Below are positions 43,902 to 52,449 of a stretch of 64,000 bases of DNA, one piece after another. A program made the position numbers and the translations under genes. The stretch covers positions 11,947 through 75,946 of the forward strand of contig DASTOJ010000128.1 of the NCBI GenBank assembly GCA_035762565.1, given 5' to 3'. The DNA comes from AR5 sp035762565 (GTDB lineage Bacteria > Methylomirabilota > Methylomirabilia > Rokubacteriales > CSP1-6). Each line of letters opens with the position of its first letter. The first letter of the stretch is position 1. The notes below the pieces were generated by a model, which was not told the DNA's origin, did not search any database, and saw nothing but the letters and a program-made list of their open reading frames with translations.

Positions 43902-44571
43902 TGTAGAGGTCGCCCCGCTCCTCCTTGAGCCGATATCCCTTCAGCCCCACCTCAGCGTCGCCGAGGGGCGCGCCGGTGTGGAGGTCGAACTGCCACATGT
44001 GCTCCAGGCAGGTCAGGATGGACCCATCGTGGACCCCAGTCTCGAGCGGCACGGCCTCGTGAGGGCATAGGGCCTGATAGGCGGCGAACCCATCCCCGGT
44101 GTTCACGATGAGGACGGTGACGCCGTCGACGGTGAATTCCTTCATGCCGTTGACGGGGACGTCCGCGGCTCCGCACACGCGGGTCCAGGCCGATCCCTGA
44201 CCGACGGCCTCCGGCGCGGGCGGCTGACCCGCCGTCGCGTCCGTCGTGTCGACCTCGATCTTGTTCGGACCCCGCTTCGCGGGCTGGTAGAGAAGCCGCG
44301 TCACGGGCTGGCCGACGATGATGTGCGAGGCGAGGATCTCGTCCAGATCGGACTCCCGCACACCCGAGTACCAGACGTTCTCGGGGTAGACGACGATCAT
44401 CGGGCCGTGGCCGCATTGCGAGAAGCAGCCGGACTTGTTGATGCGGATATCGCTCCGGCCCGCTTTCTGCGCGCCGGCCCGAAGGATCTTCACGTACTTC
44501 TCGGTGTCGCCCTGGGTCGGGCAGGTCTCCCCGCTGGTGCACACGAACACGTGCCGATCGTACTGGCCCAT
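43891..44571 (-). CDS. Thioredoxin-fold 2Fe-2S ferredoxin fused to a Rieske domain
   Basis: The 226-residue protein joins two iron-sulfur modules. Residues 1-100 are a thioredoxin-like [2Fe-2S] ferredoxin (CTSGETC at 11-17, CFSQC at 49-53, plus VYPENVWYSGV). Residues 128-226 are a Rieske ferredoxin with Cys169-x-His171 and Cys188-x-x-His191. Rieske ferredoxins of this size serve toluene-type monooxygenases or ring dioxygenases. The fusion suggests electrons pass between two clusters in one chain. It is co-directional with a 2Fe-2S/FAD reductase 11 bp upstream. Its 3' end overlaps the convergent cyclase by 11 bp. Confidence 0.85.
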   Translation of the reverse strand: MGQYDRHVFVCTSGETCPTQGDTEKYVKILRAGAQKAGRSDIRINKSGCFSQCGHGPMIVVYPENVWYSGVRESDLDEILASHIIVGQPVTRLLYQPAKRGPNKIEVDTTDATAGQPPAPEAVGQGSAWTRVCGAADVPVNGMKEFTVDGVTVLIVNTGDGFAAYQALCPHEAVPLETGVHDGSILTCLEHMWQFDLHTGAPLGDAEVGLKGYRLKEERGDLYITS

Positions 44572-44582
44572 CGTCGCTCCTC

Positions 44583-45623
44583 TCAGCTGAATTTGTCGTA
44601 ACGGATGTCGGCGAGCGGCAGCCGCGCCTCGCGCAGGAGCAGGCGCAGGCTCGCGTCGACCATCGGCGGCGGGCCGGCAACGTAGGCGCGGACGTCGGTG
44701 AAGCGGCCCTGCATGCGCTCGCCGGCCACGGCGTGAACGAAGCCCCGGGCAAAGCCGAATCCCGGGTAGGCGCCGGCCAGCGTTGCCGGAACGTCCTCGT
44801 CGGAGAGCGCCACCGTCACCGCGAGTCGCCCGGCGTGGCGCGCCCGGAACGCGTCCAGCTCATCGAGGAAGAAGGCGTCGCGCGCGGTCCGGACGCCGAA
44901 GAACACGTGACCGTCCCACGCCGAGAAGTGACCCTCCCGGCCCGCGAGCGACAGGATCGACATCATCCCCGCGATGCCGCTCCCTCCCGCGATGCAGAGG
45001 AGGTGCCTGGGCACGCCGGGGTGGTACGTCGCGTGCCCCAGCGGACCGAACAGGGCGAGGCGCGTGCCCTCGGCCCCCGCGGCGAAGAGCCACGTGCTCA
45101 CGGCGCCTCCGGTCTTCTGCTTCACGACGAACGACAGCCGGGTGGCGGCGCGCTCGAAGTTGACCATGGAGTAGGCGCGGGCCCCGGTGATCCCCGGCAC
45201 GGACAGGAGCGCGAACTGGCCGGCTGCGAAGTCGAGCGGCGCCTCGAGGTCGAGGTCGAAGGTGGCCACGTCGTGCGTCAGGAGGCGGAGCGCCCGCACG
45301 ACCCCCCCGAGACCGCGGGGCGCGGACGTGCCGGGCTCGCGCGGCTTCAGCGTGCCGCCGACGTCGAGCGTGCAATCATCCTCGGCCACGCTCTGGCAGG
45401 TGAGGAGCTCGGCGGCGCCCTTGAGATAGCGGCGACCCGGAGCCCCGGGCCACTGGCTGGCGACGCGGCCACTCACGAGCCGGACCTTGCAGGTGCCGCA
45501 GGTGCCGGTGGCACACTCGTAGGGAAGCTCGACTCCGCTGCGGAGCCCGGCGTGGAGGATCTTCTCCCCCGGGTCGCACTCGAAGTCCCGCGTCGCGGTC
45601 TTGGCGTTGACGACGACCTTCAT
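44583..45623 (-). CDS. 2Fe-2S/FAD/NAD(P)H oxidoreductase (oxygenase-reductase type)
   Basis: The 346-residue protein has a plant-type ferredoxin at the N-terminus (Cys37, Cys42, Cys45 and Cys76 in YECATGTCGTCKV...LLTC), then an FAD domain (RAYSMVNFE, the RxYS motif) and an NAD(P)H domain (LLCIAGGSGIAGMMSIL, YVAGPPPMVDASLRLL). This is the TmoF/XylA-type reductase of aromatic oxygenases. With the 2Fe-2S/Rieske fusion it makes a complete electron chain from NAD(P)H, but no oxygenase hydroxylase subunits are encoded nearby. Confidence 0.88.
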   Translation of the reverse strand: MKVVVNAKTATRDFECDPGEKILHAGLRSGVELPYECATGTCGTCKVRLVSGRVASQWPGAPGRRYLKGAAELLTCQSVAEDDCTLDVGGTLKPREPGTSAPRGLGGVVRALRLLTHDVATFDLDLEAPLDFAAGQFALLSVPGITGARAYSMVNFERAATRLSFVVKQKTGGAVSTWLFAAGAEGTRLALFGPLGHATYHPGVPRHLLCIAGGSGIAGMMSILSLAGREGHFSAWDGHVFFGVRTARDAFFLDELDAFRARHAGRLAVTVALSDEDVPATLAGAYPGFGFARGFVHAVAGERMQGRFTDVRAYVAGPPPMVDASLRLLLREARLPLADIRYDKFS

Positions 45624-45695
45624 GGGCTGTACTGAACCATCACGCGCCCGCGTCGGCAAGCGTAAAGCGGGTGAGAGCGCCCCGCAGCGGGGGCC

Positions 45696-45701
45696 TATAA
45701 T
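45696..45701 (+). promoter_or_regulatory. Consensus -10 box of a leaderless transcript
   Basis: TATAAT is followed by GCCCGC and then GTG (45708) GTG (45711). The perfect hexamer at this distance, with no Shine-Dalgarno, is the clearest leaderless signal in the window. Confidence 0.6.
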
Positions 45702-45707
45702 GCCCGC

Positions 45708-46406
45708 GTGGTGACGCCGGAACGGTTCGCGACGGGCATGACCTTCGACGAGTACGTGACGTACGCGGGCACCCCCGCGAACCTCGCGCGCGAGGCCGGC
45801 TGGTGGCTGGGCCCGCAGCGACGGGACTTCAGCGGCCTGCTCCGCGCGTGGCACGCCCGCGTGCGGCTCAGTGGGGCGCAGATGGACGCGATCCGGTGGC
45901 TGGCGGGCCAGCCCGGCGGGCCAGCCAAGGTCCTGGTGATCTCCGAGGAGTGGTCCTCGGACTGCCGGCGTGACGTCCCCATACTGGCCCGCCTGGCCGA
46001 GGCCGGTGGGCTCGAGCTGCGCATCTTCCAGCGCGACGGGCAGAAAGTGGGCCGGGGGCCTCGTGCGGATCCCCGCGAGTCGCCAAACGCCGACCTGGTC
46101 AACCAGTTCCTCAATGAGAAGGACGACCAGACCTTCCAGTCGGTTCCGGTGGCCGCCTTCTTCACGACGGACATGCGATGCTTGTACCGCTACGTCGAGT
46201 TCCCCGCGATCTACCACAAAGAGCGGCTGTTCAGCGCCATGCAGGTAGCGCGCCCCGGGGAGACCCGCGAGCAGGCGTGGGAGCGCTTCATACGCGACTG
46301 GGGCGCGCTTCAGCAGTCGCCCTTCTTCCTGATGTGGGCGAGCGCCGCCGTCGACGAGATCGTGGCCGCGCTTCACGAGCGCCTCGTCGTGGGCGCCTCC
46401 GCCTGA
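45708..46406 (+). CDS. Thioredoxin-like family protein
   Basis: The 232-residue protein starts at GTG 45708 (a second GTG follows directly). KVLVISEEWSSDCRRDVPILARLAEAGGLELRIFQRDGQ is a thioredoxin-fold beta-alpha-beta segment with WSSDC, where the usual CxxC is reduced to a single Cys. ADLVNQFLNEKDDQTFQSVPVAAFFTTDM provides the cis-Pro strand. Thus it is unlikely to be a dithiol reductase. Role unknown. It is divergent from the reductase gene. Confidence 0.7.
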   Translation: MVTPERFATGMTFDEYVTYAGTPANLAREAGWWLGPQRRDFSGLLRAWHARVRLSGAQMDAIRWLAGQPGGPAKVLVISEEWSSDCRRDVPILARLAEAGGLELRIFQRDGQKVGRGPRADPRESPNADLVNQFLNEKDDQTFQSVPVAAFFTTDMRCLYRYVEFPAIYHKERLFSAMQVARPGETREQAWERFIRDWGALQQSPFFLMWASAAVDEIVAALHERLVVGASA

Positions 46407-46410
46407 CAGG

Positions 46411-46865
46411 GTGCGGGTGGTCCGGCGTCGCACGCGCGGCGGGCTCGAGTCGCGAGTGCGGCTCGAGCGCCCGTCACCGGCCCGCCAGCGCGAGTTCCTC
46501 CTCGCGGTGCGCCGCAGCCGTCGGCTGCACGGCGCCTGGGTAGCGCCGCCGGCCACGCACGCCGCCTACCGGCGCTACGTGCGGCGGCTGCGGCGGCCGA
46601 CCCAGGCCGGTTATCTCGTGTGCCGCCGCGACTCGGGTGCGCTGGTCGGCGTGGTGAACATCAGCGAGATCGTGCGCGGCCCGCTGCAGAGCGCGTATCT
46701 CGGGTACTACGCGTTCACGCCGGAGGCGGGGCGGGGATTGATGATGGAAGGGCTCGCGCTGGCGTCCACGAACGCTGGGCGCTCCTCCGCGAAGAGTGGC
46801 TCACGCGCTCGAACCACACAGGCCCCCGGCCCCGCCCGCCCGGCGCGGCGGTGACCGCGCGCTAG
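46411..46865 (+). pseudogene. GNAT acetyltransferase, internally deleted and frameshifted
   Basis: From GTG 46411 the frame reads a RimJ/RimL-like N-terminus (LERPSPARQREFLLAVRRSRRLHGAWV, LVCRRDSGALVGVVNISEIV, AYLGYYAFTPEAGRGLMMEGLALA). After this about 60 residues are missing. A different frame then gives HERWALLREEW, the usual RimJ-family C-terminus, ending at 46865. The acetyl-CoA loop start (GRGLM) survives but the second half of the fold is gone. Confidence 0.7.
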
Positions 46866-48004
46866 AAGAACTCGCGGGAAGCCAGGCGCGCGCCCTCGGC
46901 CAGCGACGCGAGCTTGGCCCAGACGACGTCGGGATCGACCGCCGCCTGCCCGACCCAGGTGCCGAAGCCGCAGTCCGTCCCCGCGATGACGTTCTCGCGG
47001 CCGACCAGCTTCGCGTAGCGGCCGATGCGCTCGGCGACCAGCTCGGGATGCTCGATGAAGTTGGTCGTGGAGTCGATCACGCCGGGGATGAGGACCTTGC
47101 CGGCGGGCAGCTTCACACGCTCGAAGACCTTCCACTCGTGGGCGTGGCGCGGGTTGGCGGCCTCGAAGGAGATCCCGCTGGGCCGCGCGGTGAACACGAC
47201 GTCGAGGACGTCGGCCAGCGGGACGTCGTAGTGGTGTGGACCCTCGTAGTTGCCCCAGCACAGGTGTACCCGCGCCTGGTCGGGCGGCACGTTGGCCAGC
47301 GCGTGGTTGAGCGCCTCGACGTGCAAGCGCGCCTTCTTGCGGAACTCCTCGACGCTGAGCTGGGCGTACTGGATGTGCCGGCCCATCGCCAGGTCGGGAC
47401 AGTCGACTTGCAGGATGAAGCCGGCCCGCGCCACCGCCTCGTACTCGTGGCGCATGGCCTCGGCGATGGCGGCCAGGTACGTCTCGTGGCTGCCGTAGTG
47501 CTCGTCGCGGAAGAAGAGGGAGATGACGCCGGGCGAAGCAGCGGTCAGGAATCCCTCCTCGGCCTTCACCGCGCCGAGGGCTGCCCGGAGGTTGTCGGTG
47601 TCGGCCGCCGCGGCGCCGGCGTCCCGCACTGCGATGGCGCCGGTGCAGGCGGGCGCCTTGCGCCGGGCGCGGCCGGGGTCGCCGAACACGCGCCGGGCCA
47701 TGCCAGGGAAGTCGACGAGATCCCGGTACTGCAGAGGGTGGCTGGCGCCGCCGAAGCCGGTGAGGCGATCCTTCACGTAGGTCGCGTAGGAGGGCTTGCT
47801 CATCTCCCCGTCGTTGACGACGCCGATACCGGCGTCGGCCTGCTGACGCGCCACCTCGGCGACGGCGGAGCGGATGCGCGCGGCGAGGGCGGTCGGGTCG
47901 ACCGGCACGCCCTCCTCCCTGGCGAACATCATGCGTACGAGATCCTCCGGCCGCGGCAGGCTGCCGGTGTGGGTCGTCAGGAACCGCTCCGTGCTGCGCC
48001 TCAC
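46862..48004 (-). CDS. Cobalamin-independent methionine synthase (MetE C-terminal)-family protein
   Basis: The 380-residue protein starts at GTG 48004 in a GTGA overlap with the LLM gene. It begins TTHTGSLPRPEDLVRMM and has GIGVVNDGEMSK, then His and Cys in VHLCWGNYEG and Cys in AGTDCGFGTW, the zinc ligands of MetE-type methyl or alkyl transferases. It lacks the MetE N-terminal domain. Such short forms include epoxyalkane:coenzyme M transferases and other thiol alkyltransferases. The substrate is unknown; the coupled LLM oxygenase suggests a joint catabolic step. Confidence 0.85.
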   Translation of the reverse strand: MRRSTERFLTTHTGSLPRPEDLVRMMFAREEGVPVDPTALAARIRSAVAEVARQQADAGIGVVNDGEMSKPSYATYVKDRLTGFGGASHPLQYRDLVDFPGMARRVFGDPGRARRKAPACTGAIAVRDAGAAAADTDNLRAALGAVKAEEGFLTAASPGVISLFFRDEHYGSHETYLAAIAEAMRHEYEAVARAGFILQVDCPDLAMGRHIQYAQLSVEEFRKKARLHVEALNHALANVPPDQARVHLCWGNYEGPHHYDVPLADVLDVVFTARPSGISFEAANPRHAHEWKVFERVKLPAGKVLIPGVIDSTTNFIEHPELVAERIGRYAKLVGRENVIAGTDCGFGTWVGQAAVDPDVVWAKLASLAEGARLASREFF

Positions 48005-49227
48005 GGCGTCGTGGTCGTGGCGGGCGGGTCGGCGTCGAGATCGCGGGCGCCCGAGGTGCGCTGGCGGTATTCGGCGGGGACCTCGCGGCCCGCGCTCGCG
48101 TAGGCCTGGCGGATCGCCTCGACGTTGGGGCTGAAGATGGATTTACGATTGCCGCGCGCCCACTCGTTGGAGCCGCGGGGGGCGTCGGCCGAGCCCTGGA
48201 AGCGGGGCATCACGTAGCGCGCGAACAGCTCGTAGCTCCTGAGCGTCTGCTCGCGGTTGGCCCACTCGTGAGCGCGGAAGAGTACCCCGCCGAAGCCGCC
48301 AGCGCTCAGCTCCCACAGCTTCTGGATCCCGCGCACCACCGTGTCCACCGAGCCCACCAGGGTGGTGCCCATCCTCACGCCGTCGGTGAGCGGGTCGTCG
48401 GAGCGGCCGGGCGGGCGGCCCAGCGTCTCCTCGAAGTAGGTGACCGTCTCGTGCCGCTCGGCCCGCTTGACCTGGCGCATCGCTTCCTCGTCGTCGTCGG
48501 CGACGTGCACGTTCACGACGAGCTTCCAGTTCTTCCGGTCCATGGTCTTGCCGTGCCGGGCCGCCGTCTCCTCGCCGATCCTCCACTGATTGGCCAGCGC
48601 CTCCGGGCCGCCCGGGATGCCGGCGCCGAGCGAGAGCACGCCAAGCCCGTGGCGGCCGGCCGCGATGACGCCGGCCGGCGTCATGACGCTGGCCACCGCG
48701 ATCGGGAAGTGGGGCTCGGTGTAGGGCGCCAGGTGCAGGCGGGCCTGGCGCAGCTCGAACCAGTCGGTCTTCAGCGTGACCGGCTCCTCGCACCTGAGCA
48801 GGAGCATGATGGCGTCGAGCGCCTCGTCCATGCGCGGCCGCTGGGTCACCGGCTCGATGCCCAGCATGTACGCGTCGGAGACGAGCGCGCCGGGACCGCA
48901 CCCGAGCATGGCGCGGCCGCGCGTCATGTGATCGAGCTGGACGAAGCGCTGGGCCACGAGGAACGGATGGTGGTAGGGAAGACTGGTGACGCCCGAGCCG
49001 AGCATGATGTGCCTCGTGCGCTGGGCGGCGGCCGCGATGAAGATCTCGGGGGAGGCGATCAGCTCCCAGCCGGCCGAGTGGTGCTCGCCGATCCACACCT
49101 CGTCGTAGCCGAGGTCGTCGAGCCACTCGATCAGCTCCATGTCGCGGTCGAGCGCCAGCGTGGGGTTCTCGCCCAGCCGGTGGAAGGGTGCCAGGAAGAT
49201 GCCGAACTTCATTCCCTTGTGGGCCAT
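48001..49227 (-). CDS. LLM-class flavin-dependent oxidoreductase (LimB-like monooxygenase)
   Basis: The 408-residue protein has the luciferase-like fold (MKFGIFLAPFHRLGENPTLALDRDMELIEWLDDLGYDEVWIGEHHSAGW, VTSLPYHHPFLVAQRFVQLDHMTRGR, LGCGPGALVSDA) and the two-component monooxygenase subtype features of limonene monooxygenase LimB. It needs reduced flavin from another protein. Its stop overlaps the start of the MetE-like gene, so oxygenation and alkyl/thiol transfer may be consecutive steps. ATG 49227. Confidence 0.87.
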   Translation of the reverse strand: MAHKGMKFGIFLAPFHRLGENPTLALDRDMELIEWLDDLGYDEVWIGEHHSAGWELIASPEIFIAAAAQRTRHIMLGSGVTSLPYHHPFLVAQRFVQLDHMTRGRAMLGCGPGALVSDAYMLGIEPVTQRPRMDEALDAIMLLLRCEEPVTLKTDWFELRQARLHLAPYTEPHFPIAVASVMTPAGVIAAGRHGLGVLSLGAGIPGGPEALANQWRIGEETAARHGKTMDRKNWKLVVNVHVADDDEEAMRQVKRAERHETVTYFEETLGRPPGRSDDPLTDGVRMGTTLVGSVDTVVRGIQKLWELSAGGFGGVLFRAHEWANREQTLRSYELFARYVMPRFQGSADAPRGSNEWARGNRKSIFSPNVEAIRQAYASAGREVPAEYRQRTSGARDLDADPPATTTTP

Positions 49228-49249
49228 GGGGTCTCCGGTGAGGGTCGGT

Positions 49250-50032
49250 TCAGCCGGCCGGCTCGCCCGCGTTGACCGCGAGCACCTGGCCGGAGATGTT
49301 GCGGGCCGCCGGGCTGCACAGGAAGGCGGCCGCCGCCGAGATGTCGTCGGCCGTGGCCATCCGCTTGAGCGGGGAGCGCTCGAGCATCGCCTTGCGCATC
49401 GCCTCGGGCGTGACGCCGCGCACGCGGGCCTGGCCCGCGATGACGCTGTCGATACGGTCGCCCTCGATGGCGCCGGGGGCCACGCAGTTGACGGTGATGT
49501 TGTGCGGGGCCAGCTCCAGCGCCATGCCGTAGGTCATGCCGACCTGGCCGGCCTTGGCCGAGCAGTAGCCGATGCGGTAGGGCAGGCCGCGCCGGCCCGC
49601 CCCCGAGGAGATGTTCACGATGGCGCCGCCGCCGGCCTTGATCATCTCGGGCACGGCGAAGCGGATGCACATGTAGGAGGAGGTCAGGCAGGAGTTGAGC
49701 GTGTAGAACCAGTCCTCCTCGGTGTACTCCTGCACGGGCTTGGTGGGGCCGCCGTCGCCGGCGTTGTTGACCAGCGTGTCGATCCTGCCGAACGCCTTCA
49801 CGCCGTCGGCCACGATCCGCCTGACGTCGGCCTCCCGCGCGGCGTCGCCGGTCACCGCGATCGCCCGGCCGCCCGCCTTCGTGACGAGCGCCGCGGTCTC
49901 CTGCACCAGCTCCCCCGAGCGGGCGGCGCAGACCACGGCCGCACCCTCCCGCGCGAACAGCGCGCTCATGACCCGTCCGATGCCCTTGCTGGCCCCCGTG
50001 ATCACCGCGACCTTGCCGTCGAGGATGCCCAT
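49250..50032 (-). CDS. SDR-family oxidoreductase
   Basis: The 260-residue protein has VAVITGASKGIGRVM (NAD(P) site), LVNNAGDGG, INISSGAGRRG-type strand and the catalytic YRIGYCSAKAGQ (Tyr and Lys) and VNCVAPGAIEGD. C-terminal NISGQVLAVNAG is standard. It is upstream of and in the same direction as the LLM and MetE-like genes, 22 bp away, so probably in the same operon. Confidence 0.87.
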   Translation of the reverse strand: MGILDGKVAVITGASKGIGRVMSALFAREGAAVVCAARSGELVQETAALVTKAGGRAIAVTGDAAREADVRRIVADGVKAFGRIDTLVNNAGDGGPTKPVQEYTEEDWFYTLNSCLTSSYMCIRFAVPEMIKAGGGAIVNISSGAGRRGLPYRIGYCSAKAGQVGMTYGMALELAPHNITVNCVAPGAIEGDRIDSVIAGQARVRGVTPEAMRKAMLERSPLKRMATADDISAAAAFLCSPAARNISGQVLAVNAGEPAG

Positions 50033-50121
50033 GCGCCGTCCTTGCTCCCCACGCCGGGTGGGGGACCTATCCTATCGCGAATGCTTGACAGCGTCGCGCG
50101 GTGCTGCAACGCTCCCCGGTC

Positions 50122-50713
50122 ATGGGACGGACGACCTTCGATTTCTCGGGGCAGGTGGTGGTGGTCACCGGCGGCGCGCGCGGGATCGGGCGCGGCGCGG
50201 CCGAGGCGTTCGCCGCGGCGCACGCGCGGGTGTACGTCGTGGACGTCGATGAGAAAGCGGGAGAGACCGCGGCCGCCGCGATCCGGGAAGCCGGCGGCAA
50301 GGGCGCGTTCGTCGCCTGCGACGCCACCGACGGCGTGCAGGTCCGCGCGGCGTTCGAGCGGATCCTCGGCGAGACGGGCCGCCTCGACGTCCTCGTCAAC
50401 TGCGCCGGGGGGTTCTGGAAGCAGCTGTCGGTGGAGGACACGCCCGAGGAGGAGTGGGACCGCATCGTCGACCTCAACCCTGGACCGGCACGGCGTGACG
50501 GCCAACGCCGTCGCCCCCGGGACGACCGCCAGCGAGCGGGTCGTGGCCGTGCGCGGCCTCGAGCAGCTGGAGGCGATCGGCAAGGACTCGGCGCTCGGCC
50601 GCATCGCCGAGGTCTCCGACATCGTCGGGTCGATCCTGTTCCTCGCCTCGCCCGAGGGCGGTTACCTGACCGGGCAGACGATCTCGGTCAACGGCGGCCG
50701 CGTGATGGTGTGA
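50122..50713 (+). pseudogene. SDR gene with internal deletion removing the catalytic Tyr-Lys segment
   Basis: From ATG 50122 the frame reads VVVVTGGARGIGRGAAEAFA, LDVLVNCAGGFWKQL, EEEWDRIVDLN. At about 50480 the frame shifts to one reading LDRHGVTANAVAPGTTASERVV, then SDIVGSILFLASPEGGYLTGQTISVNGG to the stop at 50713. The intervening 60 or so residues, which carry the Ser and YxxxK catalytic residues, are absent. At the junction the bases CCTGGACCGG could derive from a short repeat shared by a typical LNLTG coding end and the LDRHG start. The product cannot be an SDR enzyme. Confidence 0.78.
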
Positions 50714-50732
50714 CGTCCAGGAGGAGCCAGCC

Positions 50733-51200
50733 ATGAGTGCTGTCGCCGACAGGGAATCGCTGATCCAGAATCTCGACCGCGTGGTCAACGACGTGCTCGG
50801 GTACTTCGCCGGGCCGGGCTGCGCCAGCACGGCGAGGGTCGACCGCTGGCAGGCCCGCGACGTCCTGCAGCACTTCCTCTACTTCCACGATGCCACCGCG
50901 TGGGGGATCCAGTCGGCCGCGACGGGCGGGCCGATGTGGACGCTGCCCGCCGATAGCGACACGATCAACGAGGTGTGCCGGCGCCTGCACGAGCACGAGA
51001 GCGTGGACGAGCTGATCGGCCAGCTGCGGCTGGCCCACGCGCGCCTGACCCGCGCGGCCCGCGGCGCGCCCGACCTGGACCAGCCGTGCTTCCGCCGCGC
51101 CAACGGCGAGACCATGACCGGCCGCCAGCGCCTGGAGCTGCTCGCCAGGCACTGGGCCGAGCACGTGCAGGAGCTGCAGGCGGCCGAGGCCGGGCGCTGA
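50733..51200 (+). CDS. DinB / maleylpyruvate-isomerase-like four-helix protein
   Basis: The 155-residue protein has the DinB_2 pattern: LQHFLYFHDATAWGIQSA near residue 45 and RLELLARHWAEHVQEL near the C-terminus, giving the three His metal ligands. Members are metal-dependent thiol-transferases or of unknown role. It starts at ATG 50733 after AGGAGG, 19 bp behind the broken SDR gene, and precedes the enolase-superfamily gene by 11 bp. Confidence 0.72.
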   Translation: MSAVADRESLIQNLDRVVNDVLGYFAGPGCASTARVDRWQARDVLQHFLYFHDATAWGIQSAATGGPMWTLPADSDTINEVCRRLHEHESVDELIGQLRLAHARLTRAARGAPDLDQPCFRRANGETMTGRQRLELLARHWAEHVQELQAAEAGR

Positions 51201-51211
51201 CGGCCGGCGCG

Positions 51212-52321
51212 ATGCGCGTCGAGAGCGTCGAGGCGATCCCGGTCGAGATCCCGCTGCGGCGGAACTTCGGGGGCAGCACGTACGCGGTCCTCAAGCGCTC
51301 CACGATCGTCACCCGCCTGCGCACCGACGCCGGCCTCGTCAGCGAGGTGTACAACGGCGACAACCGCGAACACGGCCGCGAGCTGGTGCGCCTGATCCAC
51401 GACGTGCTGGCCCCGCGCGTGAAGGGCCTCAGCATCTCCGAGGGCGAGCGCGTCTGGGAGACGATGTTCGCGGTCAGCCACACCCAGCGGGCCCGCAAGC
51501 TCCTGATGGAGGCGATCGCGTGCGTCGACTGCGCGTTGTGGGACGTGGCCGGCAAGGCGCAGGGCCTGACCGTCTGCGAGCTGCTCGGCGGCAAGCGCCG
51601 CGCGCTGCCGATCATCTCCATCGGCGGCTACTACGTGGAGGGCAAGACGCTCGCCGACATCGGCCGCGAGATGGAGGCCTACCGGCGGGCCGGCATGGCC
51701 GGCTGCAAGTTCAAGGTCGGTGGGCTCACGCCCGAGGAGGACGCCCGGCGGGTGGAGGCCGCGCGTCGCGCGGCCGGCGACGACTTCGTCCTGGCCGTCG
51801 ACGCCAACTGCGGCTGGCCGGTGGAGGAGGCGGTGCGCTTCGCGCGCCTGGTCGAGCCGCTGGGGATCGCCTGGTTCGAGGAGCCGTGCCACTGGTACGA
51901 CGACGCCGCGATGATGGCCCGCGTGCGGCGGGAGACGGGCATCCCGATCACGGCCGGACAGTCGGAGATCACCAGCCACGGCGTGCGCCGGCTGCTCGAT
52001 GCCGGCGCGGTCGACCTCGTCAACGTGGACGCCTCGGAGTGCGGCGGGGTCACCGAGTGGCGGCGCGCCGCCGCCCTGTGCCGCGCGGCGGGGGTGCGGA
52101 TGGCCCACCACGAGGAGTCGCAGATCTCGCAGCACCTGCTGGCCGGCGTCCCGCACGGCACCTACGTGGAGTGCTTCGCCGACCCCGAGCGCGATCCCGT
52201 CTGGCAGTCGATGTGGGCGAACCGTCCCGCTCCCAAGGAGGGGCTCATCGACGTCTCGGCCGGCCCGGGCTTCGGGCTCGCCCTCGACCACGCAATGATC
52301 CGGAAGTACCGGGCTCTATGA
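51212..52321 (+). CDS. Mandelate racemase / muconate lactonizing enzyme family protein
   Basis: The 369-residue enolase-superfamily protein has the capping domain (IPLRRNFGGSTYAVLKRSTIVTRL), the catalytic Lys pair in GCKFKVGG, metal ligands in VLAVDANCGW (Asp) and IAWFEEPCHW (Glu), a third region ITAGQSEITS and the C-terminal MAHHEESQIS. The His/Asp dyad region is present, favouring a racemase or acid-sugar dehydratase over a cycloisomerase. The substrate is unknown. It ends the plus-strand unit and is followed by a GC-rich hairpin. Confidence 0.87.
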   Translation: MRVESVEAIPVEIPLRRNFGGSTYAVLKRSTIVTRLRTDAGLVSEVYNGDNREHGRELVRLIHDVLAPRVKGLSISEGERVWETMFAVSHTQRARKLLMEAIACVDCALWDVAGKAQGLTVCELLGGKRRALPIISIGGYYVEGKTLADIGREMEAYRRAGMAGCKFKVGGLTPEEDARRVEAARRAAGDDFVLAVDANCGWPVEEAVRFARLVEPLGIAWFEEPCHWYDDAAMMARVRRETGIPITAGQSEITSHGVRRLLDAGAVDLVNVDASECGGVTEWRRAAALCRAAGVRMAHHEESQISQHLLAGVPHGTYVECFADPERDPVWQSMWANRPAPKEGLIDVSAGPGFGLALDHAMIRKYRAL

Positions 52322-52324
52322 AGT

Positions 52325-52347
52325 GGGGGGCCCCGAAATGGCCCCCC
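52325..52347. terminator. GC-rich hairpin between convergent genes
   Basis: GGGGGGCC and GGCCCCCC pair around a CCGAAAT loop, immediately after the enolase-superfamily stop. The C-run extends to nine, a place where sequencing errors are possible. No T-tract follows on the plus strand. Confidence 0.5.
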
Positions 52348-52449
52348 CCCAAATGCTCGTCGCGCCCCGGCGGAGCCGTGGCGCGCCTCGATCGTCCGCG
52401 AGGGCCTCGTGATCGCCCCATGCCGTCTGCGAGGGGTCCTGACTGGCAC

